Source: Rhynchopus euleeides (Eukaryota; Euglenozoa; Diplonemea; Diplonemida; Diplonemidae). Taken from it: a stretch of DNA of 64,000 nt. The stretch spans positions 930,001 through 994,000 of the forward strand of contig OY723259.1 of the NCBI GenBank assembly GCA_963210315.1, given 5' to 3'. Under the pieces are notes generated by a model. That model was not told the origin of the DNA, searched no databases, and saw only the letters and a list, made by a program, of their open reading frames with translations. Below, in pieces: positions 1-11,200 of this stretch (position 1 is its first letter; every line of letters starts with the position of its first letter). The position numbers were made by a program, and so were the translations under genes.

Positions 1-782
1 GTTTGGTACCGGACAGTGCCACTGTGTGGGAGGTTGGAAAAGAAAATGCCCCAACACACCACATCTGAGGGTTGCAATGCATGTTGCTTGCCAACCACGT
101 CATCCGGTGGGTGTCAGGCGCTATGTAGGTGGCATTAGCCAGGTCTTCGATGTGTTCTGGCTTGTATATGTACCTCCCTGCCACCATGCACCGGGAGGCT
201 GCCTGTAGGTACGGAACAAGTCCAGATGGTCGTGTGATTCCTGTGCAGCAGTGCTCCACAACCGGGATGTGTTGACAACGACTGTTGCAACACGAGCTGT
301 ACATTCCGGGAACACACGAAGTGCGCTGTCGTGGTACCCATTGTGCCAGAATTGGTACTTGCTGCGGTCTACTTTGCCTGGCCCAAGAGCACTGGTACTG
401 AACAGTGCAATATGCGTGGCGAGGTGAATGCAACGGAAGCGCGCAAAGTCAATACAGCTCTCGGATGGCGGGTGGTGGTGTCACTAGTGTGTGACGTTCA
501 CTCGAGGATACAACGCATCACAATGAATCAGCAACCGTGGACCGAGTACAATACGCTCTCTGTGGCTGGTGTGGGGGACAAAGGCAGTGCCTGTGCCGCA
601 GGCAGGGAGGTACATATACAATCCAGAACACATCGAAGACCTGGCTAATGCCACCTACATAGCGCCTGACACCCACCGGATGACGTGGTTGGCAAGCAAC
701 ATGCATTGCAACCCTCAGATGTGGTGTGTTGGGGCATTTTCTTTTCCAACCTCCCACACAGTGGCACTGTACGGTACCAAAC
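1..782. repeat. Foldback element with 182-bp terminal inverted repeats
   Basis: Positions 1-182 are the near-perfect reverse complement of 601-782; for example GTTTGGTACC at 1 pairs with GGTACCAAAC ending at 782. The roughly 420-bp centre (183-600) has no convincing gene; frames of about 60-105 codons run through the arms and are mirror images of each other. GGTAC-containing words recur in the centre. The element may begin before the window. No transposase is visible, so it is a non-autonomous inverted-repeat element or an inverted duplication. The repeat is seen directly; the mobile origin is inferred. Confidence 0.8.
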
Positions 783-953
783 GGTGGCACAAAATTTAGG
801 TACCCCAATTCGGGCACCTGAGGTGCCCGGAATGGTGGAAAAGTGGGGTTCGATGGGTTTCCGGACCGATCTGGGGGGGTTTGGAGGGTTTACGGGGGCT
901 TTGGGGCCTCTGCGCCGGTTTTTTGAAAAATCGTGTTTGTCACCCCCATTTGA

Positions 954-2563
954 CCCCCCCTAGGCATACAGTGCAAACGATAATTATTATCGCATATATA
1001 CCAGATACGATAATTTTCGGAAAATTGTCGCATACGATAATTCATTATCGCATACGATAATCCATTATCGTATGATGCGATAATGGATTATCGTATACGA
1101 CCAGATACGATAATTATTATCGTATGCGATAACATACGATAATCCCATTATCGTATGCGATACCCACCTGATTTTGCCCGAAACCAATCACCGAAATCTC
1201 CAGTTTACCACCGCCAAACGCCACCAAACCCCGCCAAGGGCCACAATCAGCCACGAAATAGAGATCACTACCATTCTCCCAGCCCCAGGAAGGGTAAGAT
1301 GAGCCTGTGGGGTCCGGTGCTGCAGGCAGGGTACGCGTACTGGTCTGTGTCCGGGCTGCTGTGGTCATCGACAAGGCTGTGTGGTCTGTCCGAAGGAGGT
1401 GGATGGTGGTCTCCCTCAGGTGGATCGCGTCTCTCCGATCCTGCATGGGCTCAGGTGTCTCCAGATGATCATCACCCCTTGCCTTGCTGTCGGTGAGGAT
1501 GGCGCCCGAGCTCCGCCTTGTAGCGCAGCGGAGTCGTGCAGGTCAGGCACGCTCCTTGAGGCCTCCGAGGTGATGTGCGCGCGCCACCCCGTGGTTCCTT
1601 GTAGAGTTGCAGACAGGTCCGTGCGCACGGTGGGAGCGTTCGTATCGCCCGTTCCGTGCCAGGTCCTGAAGAATACCTTTGGTTGAGTATTGCCTCTCTC
1701 GGGTTCAAACCCCATTCAAGGTCCTTCGCTATGTCATCACTGGTCGTCAGTCAGAGGGGAAGAACGGTGTTCCTCACTTTTTCACTGCTCACGGGAGCGA
1801 AGGCCAAGTCCAACATAAGTGGTAGCCTTGAAGAGAAATCTCCTGATCTCTCCAAACATTGCACCGAAGACCACACCTGCCTATCAGGTTCTTCCCCATC
1901 AGTCGAACAGTCTTTCTTGTTCATGTTCTGGGCAGGGTGCTCTGTCTCGGTCACCCCGACACCTGCTTCAACTAGGCTAGCCCAACGTCTTCCCTCAGTG
2001 TTCTCACAGGGGTGTCCTCAGTATCTGGGTCCCGACGGCAAGGCAGCGTACCAGTCGGCTTTGCGAACCCGCAACAGGCTGTACTGGTGGTTGCATACCG
2101 CCGCAAGTATGACCATGTTGCTGCGTAGTCATGTTTTCCATGAAGTGGGGTGGCGACAGGGTGTAAGTCACGAGGGGAAGGGCATGTGGAACGGCCACTG
2201 CCCAATCCCCAGAGTCCTCTCCGCCCCACTGTGCCTGAAACTTCTTCAGACAGACATAGTGATGTGCATGTCATGGCACTATGTGTGTTGTGTCTCTGCC
2301 ACCCATTTGTGAGGGACATTCTACACTTCTGAGTGAAGCCCCCCGTCACCAATAATTCAAAGAAGCAAAAATGGCAGCTTCCGGCTCCACTTTTACCACT
2401 TTTTCAATGTGTTCTGGGCTGATTTCTGGTTTTCCGAAAATCTCAAAAAATTATCGCACCATTATCGTATATTATCGTATACGATAATATACGATAATGG
2501 GAATACGATAATAATTATCGTATGCGATAATAATTATCGTTTGCACTGTATGCCTAGGGGGGG
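954..2563. repeat. Terminal-inverted-repeat element built on a GATAAT/TTATCG palindrome
   Basis: The stretch from about 954 to 1000 (C-run, TAGGCATACAGTGCAAACG, then ATAATTATTATCGCATA) is repeated in inverted orientation at 2521-2563. Next to each end lie clusters of the word ATACGATAAT and its complement (979-1160 and 2445-2550), forming many overlapping small palindromes. The 1.28-kb centre is non-palindromic. Its longest frame, 1656-2312 plus (218 codons), has no recognisable domain and is not called as a gene. The size, terminal repeats and lack of a transposase suggest a non-autonomous DNA element. Confidence 0.75.
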
Positions 2564-4973
2564 GGGGGGATTTGCTGCTGTTCGACAGCAGTTGTGATTT
2601 TTTTTTGCGCGAGAAGAGTTCGCCATCATATAGACGAGGTTGTCAAGCAATTTGCCATTTTTTTTGAGCATCGACGACCACAAAACCTGACGCACGCGAC
2701 GACCAGACTGCGGCAGACACAATGCCTTGTGGGAGGGATGGAGGAAGGGGGGGCGAGGGGTTCGAGACAGGAAGAGCGGGGGTGGGAGGGGGGTATATGC
2801 TTGGAGCGCTCTGGGCGTTTTTCAGCCAGAATTCCTTCCCGCGCCGAATCCGATTCCGAACACCCCTGGCCAACAGATGCGCAACCCACCCTGCTGCTAA
2901 GCCATTGTCACGGGTATGCGCAAGCATACGTACACACTGTCGACAGCCCCCTTTTTCTCCACAACAAAAAAAACAAAAGGGGAACTCCGACGAGAGAGAG
3001 AGAGAGAGAAAAAATACCAAGGCAACCAGGCAGAGTTGGTGAGGAAGAAAAGTCAAATGTCTACTGAACTATAACTCGGGCGCATCAACAGCAGCAGGCT
3101 GTTACATATGGCACCCCAAAATAATGGGAATGCACACGGGAAAACCTCGGCATGTGAGGGAGTCCGTGCAGATATGCGGACTTCCGCTGAAAACCCCCCC
3201 AAAAGAAGAACACGGGAGGTGTGCGTGTGTGGGTGGGTGAAGCTTCCCCTCGGGTTTCGTTGTCCGTCGTGGGCCTCCAGCAGGGTGTGGACGGGTGGGT
3301 GCGGGTGAGGTTCTTTCTTCTAGCCCACTCACCACACCGCACCACACCGCACACACATCACGCCTCCCCCCAGCTGCGCAGTGCACTGAATGTTTCCATT
3401 CAAAAATACAGTTTTTTTTCGATTCATTGTGTCCGTTGATTGGGGAGGGTGGGGGGGAGAGGGGGTAAAGAGAATAGGGTTAACCGAAACAGCACCGGCA
3501 GAAAACACAGCAGCAAACATTGGGGGTATGGAAAAGTCGGTGAAAAAAAATGAGAAAAAATGAGAAAAAATCGGCCGAAATTTGCTGTTTTTCGCTTAAA
3601 AAAGAGTGTGGGGAGTTGGGTCCAGTTTAGCAAAGTGAGCTTATTTTTCGAAAATTGAAAAATTGGGGACACCAAAAGTCCCCAAACAAGTCTTCGACTT
3701 GGCGCGCAGAGTGATTTTTTTTTGGTGAAAAAATGCCCCAAAAATTGTCGGGTCAAAAATTGCTGTTGAAGACGGTGCAAGATCTCTGCAGGCTGGGTGG
3801 GCGCTACGCTGACGGACAACGACAAGCCGGAGGCTGCGACTGTGAAGAATCCAAAGAACGGCCCGGGTCCTCCTCGAGATGGCGGTGCTGGCCCCTGTTC
3901 CCACCGGTGTGACACGGGGCATTCCGGGACGCGATAGCGCTGCTGCACGGATGCCAACGAGGAGGGCCACTCCGAACCCTGAACACCCCGCCAGACCTGC
4001 TTGTTACATCACAAACAGCAGACCCAGAGTGGAGTGCCTCGCCCCGGTAAACTCAAACCCTGCCAGATTGACGAGGCCACCACCTCCTGGCACTGCCTGC
4101 ACGTGCACGACAGGAACGGGTGACCTGCAGGTCGTCGTGAGCAGGACCATGGCAAACCACTCGAACCTGTGTGGGGTACGGCTGCTACCGCAACTCGTCA
4201 TGTGCGGTGTGCAGCGGGTGCGGGTGCGCCACGACCGGGTGGTGCGTACTCCTCCAGGAGAAGTGGGCGAGCTCATTCCCGCAAACGCCTGAGTCGGGGA
4301 TGAACTACCTCCTTCAAAAAGCATCGGAGCACATTTGGTGGTCGTGGCGTCAGGGAAACCGACCGTCCTGATGAGAATACGGTAAGTGATGAGAGGATGT
4401 CGGCGCCGTTTGCCCACGTCGTCAACTGTGGGGAGAGTCTGTCGGAGGCGAGGCGGGGAGGGCCGCAACACAACACGGGAACCGGGTCGCAATTGAAAAA
4501 GGGGGACCGGTTCGCGTGTGGAGGGGGGGTGCGGGGGGGAGGCCCGGCAGGCCAAAGGACCGATGCGCCACAAACCCGCGACCGACGCACCAGACATGTG
4601 TGGGAAGGGGGGGTGCGGGGGGGAACAGGATCCCAGACAACAGGACAGACCAGCCAGGACCTCAGCTGCACGAGTCTTTGTCACGTGGGCTTGACATAAG
4701 GTAAAAGGCCATTGCTACCAACCTGAGAGCAGATAGTGGCCTGGTCTCGGTGACAGCACACGAAAGACTTGCTCTCAACGCGGCATGCGGGTCACAGAAG
4801 TCAGAGCGTGGAGGCAGGGTGACGCGTCATGAAAGAGGACGAAGAGGTGTGGGAGAGAGGAGGCGAGCACAAAAGGGCGTCGGCTACCGCACGCCCTTTG
4901 GCCGCAGCCGACGACCGACCGTACCGGCCCCCGGCCGGGAGGGAGGTGGGGGGGGGGGGGGGGCGGGGGGCGT
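2564..4973. other. Intergenic, no gene recognised
   Basis: I see only low-complexity DNA: a G-run at 2557-2569, a GA microsatellite at 2992-3009, GAGAAAAAAT repeats near 3545-3570, and two similar G-rich stretches (about 4519-4545 and 4606-4632) that start with GTGTGG. Open frames on both strands are proline/serine/histidine-rich composition effects with no domain. Confidence 0.6.
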
Positions 4974-5020
4974 GGGGGGCGGAGCCCCCCACATGGGGGG
5001 TCCGGGGGGCGAAGCCCCCC
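4974..5020. repeat. Two GGGGGGC-NNA-GCCCCCC hairpins
   Basis: GGGGGGCGGAGCCCCCC at 4974-4990 and GGGGGGCGAAGCCCCCC at 5004-5020 each form a 7-bp GC stem with a three-base loop. The same type of hairpin recurs at about 15238-15254 and 15413-15429, so it is a dispersed motif and not chance. Confidence 0.7.
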
Positions 5021-5028
5021 GGAAATTT

Positions 5029-5440
5029 TTTTTTTTCGGCCAAAAAAATTTTTTTTTCGACATGTCGAAAATCCGGCCACCCTGGGGCAGCAGCCTGGAC
5101 TGGTGGCCACCCCAACCGAAAAAAATCGAAAAAAAATCCGAAAAATATCGGTGTGGCACCCCAGAGGGCCCGATTTTCGGTTTAGTCGGCCGAAAAAAAA
5201 ATTTTTTTTTTCGGCCAAAAAAATTTTTTTTTCGACATGTCGAAAATCCGGCCACCCTGGGGCAGCAGCCTGGACTGGTGGCCACCCCAACCGAAAAAAA
5301 TCGAAAAAAAATCCGAAAAAAATCCGAAAAATATCGGTGTGGCACCCCAGAGGGCCCGATTTTCGGTTTAGTCGGCCGAAAAAAAAAATTTTTTTTCGGC
5401 CAAAATTTTTTTTTCGACATGTCGAAAAATCGGTAATTCA
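5029..5440. repeat. Tandem repeat of 175-182 bp centred on CGACATGTCG
   Basis: The palindrome CGACATGTCG occurs at 5058, 5233 and 5415, spaced 175 and 182 bp. The sequence between (CCGGCCACCCTGGGGCAGCAG, poly-A/poly-T palindromes bounded by CGGCC/GGCCG, and CGAAAAAAATC runs) is nearly identical in the first two copies; the second has one extra AAAAAAATCCG block. The third copy is partial. The Lys/Phe-rich frames across it are repeat artefacts. Confidence 0.85.
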
Positions 5441-5687
5441 GTACCCCGGGGGGGTATGGAATCTGGGAACCTCGACCTGGCGACTACGGGTGACTACGCG
5501 CGACTACGACACAATGCGATTTTTTGCGAAAAAATCGATTTTTTTCGAAAATCTTACTCTCTTTTCCCCAGCCGAAAAACCGCGCGTAAATCGCCTAAAA
5601 GTGACTAAGAATGACTAAATTTCCATACCCCCATTCGCACCAATGTGTGGAAGGTTTGCTAGAGAAGAGTAATATATCTCTCTCTTT

Positions 5688-5864
5688 GGGGGTCTTCGCT
5701 ACGGGGTGATTGTCAGTGCATTTTGGTACATTTCCTGCTGAATTGGCTGAAGGATAACGACCAGCGAAGACCCCCTTTGGACGCCATCATGTGAAAGCTT
5801 TGCGAAGAGAACCTGTGCTGTGCATCACATACACGCAACGCATACAAAACAAGGCGGTTCTCTT
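5688..5864. other. Two adjacent long hairpins, possible structured element
   Basis: A perfect 13-bp stem (GGGGGTCTTCGCT at 5688-5700 with AGCGAAGACCCCC at 5763-5775) encloses 62 nt. A second 9-bp stem (AAGAGAACC at 5805-5813 with GGTTCTCTT at 5856-5864) follows. ATATCTCTCTCT flanks both sides. No tRNA, rRNA or known RNA family is recognised; a structured RNA or a short mobile element are both possible. Confidence 0.4.
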
Positions 5865-7489
5865 GTAAGTATATCTCTCTCTCGTAAGCTTCAAGTGTGA
5901 ATATCCCAGTGAAAGAACATCCACACTCTCCTTTGTACTGTCCAGCACGCATCAACGGCGTGTGCAACTCGTAAGAACAAACCCATCAGACTATCCGGCG
6001 CCGTTCGATTTTTTTGTTTTCATGATTCGTTATAGCTTGGTTGGTGACCGCTTTTCTCATGTGGTGGTGCCCATGCGTAGTTGTTGCCCATTTGCCATTT
6101 TTTTTTGCAGAGTTTCCCCCCCCCCCTCTTTTTCGCGGCGGCTTTCATCACAAAGTCTAACGAATGTTCGAACACTGTCGCGCAGATGGAGCGCGCGCGA
6201 AGTGCTCGCAAGGACCTTCCCCGCCTGCCCATTTTTTGGATCGCTTGCCCCGACGTTGGCGGTGCCTCAAACTCTCAAAAGATACAGGCACGTCAGGATG
6301 GGATGGTATGGGAGGGTAGGGTGTTCCCCCCGAGCCGCCCCCTCTCACCGCCCCCTGTCCGTCTGTGAGGTTGCCTTCCTGGGTTCGCCGTCAGAAGCCG
6401 CCAAAAGGCTTGCGACGTAGCGCATGCAATCAGCCAGAACGGATGTGCCTGAATCTTCCAAAACAACAAAACCACCTCCACCCTCTTCCTCGTGCGTTCT
6501 CCATGCAGACACGTTAATCTTTTTATAGCAGTGCGGAGCACACCAATCACGCCCATGCTCTTGATCCGATCCCCGCTGCCTCCCTGCCGCACAGACACAC
6601 ACACAGAATATCTTTCTGCAGCAGGAGGGGCAAGAGGGCCTCGAGCAAATCTGCTCTTCGATACTATCGCCACCACACAGACACACAGAGGGCTGCCAAG
6701 CAAATACTCAGAAGGAACCGGGGAGTGAGGGGGTGGGGATTTGCATTGCCTCCCACACGCATCCGAAAGAGAAAGCGGGAGAATGCAGTGGCTGGTGTGC
6801 GCCATGGCCTGCTTCAGGGCGGGAGGGGATGGGGGGGTAAAAGGTGGGGGGGGTATGATGCAATGGGCTTTGGCAGATGTATTGTGTATTATCTTGAACG
6901 GCAGCCCCTCCGTCTCCCGCAAGTGGATTGTGTCAGAGAAGGCAGTTTTTGCTTTCCTTCTGCTGCGGCAGCAATCCGGCAAAATGTATAGGCATTGTGT
7001 GCGAGCCAGCAACCCCGGCTCGGACCACATATGACCCACACATGGCAAGGGAAAACCCCTTTTCCAAAGGCGAGATGAAGGGGATGCGCGCATCAAAAAA
7101 AATATCAGACCTCTCAGCAGCGACCTGTCCCGTTTGCCTAACGCAGCCCAATTCGGTGACCACCACTCCACCCTTTTCCCTTCGATTTGTTATGCTGATA
7201 TTCGGCCTTGGTGTGTGGGGGTGTGGGGTGTGGGGGGGGAGTACACCCAGAAAATGAAAGGAAAAGAAGATTACCGCACACAGCTCGGACGACAAGAGGG
7301 AGAGAAGGCAGTGGGGGGGGGGGGGGGTGGGGGCGGGGATAGAGGGGATAGAGAGAGGGGGGAGGGGGGAGGGGGAAGATCCGAGGAAGAAAAATCAAAG
7401 AAAGAGAGGGGGCTCAGGTCACAGGGTCATTTGGCAGGCAAATAAAGGGGGGGGAAACGAGCTGGGTAAAAAAAAAGAGAATCAACGGG

Positions 7490-7515
7490 CACACACACAC
7501 ACACACACACACACA
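7490..7515. repeat. CA dinucleotide microsatellite
   Basis: An uninterrupted run of about 13 CA units, next to A- and G-rich tracts. Confidence 0.9.
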
Positions 7516-8234
7516 TGAGAAAATCGAAACACACATTGCCTCGAAAAGCCAATAGCATAAAAGAAAAGGATGGGTTTGGTCTGGGGTTGCCGAGGTTGCC
7601 ATGGGAAGTGTCGGCTGGTAGGCGTGGTTGGTTTTTTTCAAAGAGGTAATCCCATGCGTGTGCCTGATTTCCGGCCGTTCTCTTTTTGAACCAGAGGAAT
7701 GCAGGGGGGAGCTGCAGAACCCCTGGCAGAATGGGTGGGGGTGAGGGGCGTGGTGATGCGATGATTCAACCGAGTGGTGTTTGCGACAGCGGTCATGATC
7801 CTCGCCTAGTAGCCCTAGGGTGAAGATCAGGGGGGCCGGCACACAACAAATCAGCGGAAGGACAGGAAACGTATCTTGTCCAAAAAAACAATTCAGAGCT
7901 GGCACGCCAGAGGGCTCACAGAGGGCTGTTGTTTGGCACCGATGGGTACGAACAACGCATCATGACATCATCATTGCGAACATCCGACCACCACCTCCTC
8001 GTCACGCAGATCCCCGCTTTGGCCGAAGCTTGACCCCGGCTGAATTCACTGCTTCTGGTCAAGGTAGAGGAACATCTCGCCATCCTGTGGTGCGGGCATA
8101 ACGTGTGCAACAAACCCCTAGAACCCACACACTGCCACGCTACCACACGTGAATCCTTCTACAGCAATCTTTCTCTAGCACACCGAGCACCTCCCCGACC
8201 CTGCCCTGCCCTTTGATATGATCACCACCGCGCG

Positions 8235-11200
8235 TCACATCCGATAGCCCCACAACCACACCCCCCGCCAACCCCCCCCCCCCTTGCTTTTGCCGAGTGC
8301 AGGCCACACCGGGGGCGAGCCTCTAAAAGGCATCACCCGCTGCTCCTGGCGACACACCTCACCCAACCCAACCCCTCCTTCCTCTGCGCATACCTCGTTC
8401 GGCTTGCGGTAGCCATCGGGCAGAGCGCCGTCGGCGCGCTTCTGTTGCGCGTCGTCGTGCTCCTCCTCAGCGTGGTCGTGCACCACGTTGCCCACCACGC
8501 GCGGCATCCTGATGTCGTTGTTCATGTCGCCGTGCTCCTCGTCACGGGGGGGCACCAGGCCCAGCACGCCGTTGACGCACAGCGGCACCATCGGGTCAGG
8601 CTGCTCCGACTCCTCCGGCGTCTCCTCGACTTCCCGGTCCTCCTCGCCCAGGGATGCCTCGGGCTTCACGACGTCATCAAAGTCAGCAAGGGGGTCGGGC
8701 TTGGTCGCAGCAAGGTCGTCGTCGTCTGCCGTAGGCTTGGCGGTCACGTCCAGCTGTGCAGTTGTGTGGGTGGTAGGATGCAGGGTGCGAGCGTGCCAAA
8801 TATGTGAATCGACAGGATGTGACTTTTGTCATGTTGTGACCCATAATATGAAGTCAATCTGAGGGCCATGCCACCCCCCCGTTGTTCTGTCGTTGGGGCA
8901 TACCTCGCTGATGCCTGCGGTACCCAGAGCGCCGCCGACCTCCATCTCGCCGTGCTGTGCAGGTGGTGGTGGTGGTGGTGTGGCAGTGCAGCACAGAAGT
9001 TCACAGAATCACCTCCCACAGAAGAACCCTGAAACAGAGGCTGGCAGCAGTCGTGCTGAAGCACATCTGGAACACAGGGATCGGCCCTGCGGTGCCCTGG
9101 AGAGAGCTCCGACAAGACGTCGTGATATTCAAATGCCTCGTGTTGGGCAGCATACGTCTGCGTCCGTCAGGCGCTCAGCCTCCTTGCCCTGCGTGTCGAG
9201 CATCATGTCGCCCTGCAAGTGTGTCGGGGTGTGGCAGGGCGTGGTGGTGTGGGGACAGCCAGTGCACAACAGGTGAGGTGTGAGTGATCCTTTTGCAGGG
9301 GGATGTGTCACGGATGCGCCGTGGTGGCCTTTCTTAGACAGTGGGGGTGCGTGAACCCTGTGCGACTCAAGGACATCTGCAGAGCACTGCCCTGCATATG
9401 TGTGCCAGCCCGCTCATGATGTCACATGGCACCACAGCCACAACACCTCATGGCATACCAGGTCGTCGTCACGGACGTCCTTGTCCTCCACGGTCAGCCT
9501 GTCCGCCTCCTCGAAGGGCGACTGCGGCGCCTGCTCGGGGCGGTGCTCTGCGTCAATCTCCAGCACGTCGTCCTTCGGCTTGCGGTTCATAATCAGGACT
9601 GCGATCACACCACCCCCGATAGCCGCCACCAGCACCATGCCGAACAGGATGTACATCCCGACCCACCACTTGTCCCAGCCTGCTTCGAACAGGGGGGCGA
9701 GCACGAAGGCGAAGCGGGTCATCAGCTTGATCAGGATGTTGAGCGCAGGGCCTGACGTGTCCTTGAACGGGTCGCCCACTGTGTCGCCGCACACAGCTGC
9801 CTTGTGGCAGTCAGAGTGCTTCCCCCTCTGCTGCCCGTCAATCACCAGGTGCCCCGCCTCGATCCACTTCTTGGCGTTGTCCCATGCACCGCCGGAGTTC
9901 GACATCGCCACGCCAAGGAGGTACCCAGAGGCCAGCGCACCGATCAGCATCCCCAGAAGGGCGTGCGACCCGAAGATGAACCCGAACACGAGGGGCGAGA
10001 AGATGGCGAGCAGGGCCGGGGGCACCATCTCGAAGAGGCTCGACTTGCAGCTGATCTCGATGCACCTGTCGTAGTCGGGGCGCTGCTCCGGGTCCTCCGA
10101 CAGGATGGCAGGGTTCTCCTCGAACTGGCGGCGCACCTCCACCATCATCTCCTGCGCCGTGCGGTTCACCGACAGCATCGTCATGGCGCTGAACAGGAAG
10201 GGCAGCATGGACCCCACCAGCACGCCCACCACCACCACAGGCTGCAGGATGTTCACAGCCTCGATGTTCGCAACGCGGGAGAAGGCGATCAGCGTGGACA
10301 CCGCGCTGAGCACAGCGCTGGCATTGGCAAACCCCTTCCCAGTCGCAGCGGTGGTGTTGCCGAGCGCATCCAGCGAGTCGGTCGTCTCACGCACCCACTC
10401 GGGGAGCTCGGACATCTCAGCAATGCCGCCCGCGTTGTCCGCGACGGGGCCAAACGCATCCGCAGACATCGTGACACCCAGCGTCGAGAGCATGCCCACA
10501 CACGCCATGGCAGTGCCGTAGAACCCGCAGAGGTAGTACGACCCGAGGATGGCCCCCATGATGAACAGCACCGGCAGCACCGTGGAGTACATCCCCATGC
10601 CGAGCCCCTGGATGACGACGGGGCCCGGGCCGTACTCTGTGGCGCGCCCGATGCTCTGCGTGGGCTCCTCGACGTGAGATGTGAAGTGCTCGGTGACGAA
10701 GCCGATGAGGATGCCCGCCAGCAGGCCCAGCATCATGGAGCCGATGATGCGCGCGTGGGGGTTGACCTGGCCCATGTCGCGCACGCCGTCTGTGATGTAG
10801 GGCATGTCTGCGTCGCGGATCTTCTCGTTCTCATCCTGCAGGGAGGCGATGGAGATGAGGGTGGCCCCGATGGCAAAGAGGATGGCGGAGATGATGATTG
10901 TGACGCGCAGGGCCCACAGCAGGTCCATCAGGCCGGGCATGCTCTTCCGCACGACGAGGGCGTAGATCACACGGAACATCGCGGTGACGACGATGCTGAT
11001 GAAGAGGCCCAGGCCTGCAATCCAGAAGGGGAGGGCGGCACCGGTCTCCCCGAACTCCGAAGCGCCGAGGACTGAGGCGGCGACGATAGCGCCGACGAAG
11101 CTCTCGAAAAGGTCAGCACCCATGCCGGCAACATCGCCAACGTTGTCCCCGACGCAGTCGGCGATGGTGGCGGGGTTCTTCGGGGAGTCCTCAGCAAGGC

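Larger units (their letters stand above)
5441..8234. other. Intergenic, no gene recognised
   Basis: Apart from the hairpin region listed separately (5688-5864) and simple repeats (a G-run near 7313-7327, a CA tract near 7490-7515), nothing is recognisable. The longest minus-strand frame (6293-7171, 292 codons) is low complexity and shows no domain. The 3' untranslated region of the pyrophosphatase gene probably lies just below 8235. Confidence 0.55.

Noticed and set aside
1690-1715. GGGTTCAAACCC, resembling a tRNA T-loop
   Set aside because: No acceptor, D or anticodon stems can be formed around it.
4884-5618. Lys/Phe-rich frames on both strands
   Set aside because: Produced by the poly-A/poly-T tandem repeat; both strands are open for the same reason.
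6293-7171. 292-codon minus frame
   Set aside because: Low-complexity stretches, no recognisable domain, no supporting neighbours.
9804-11075. 423-codon plus-strand frame
   Set aside because: Antisense shadow of the pyrophosphatase exon.
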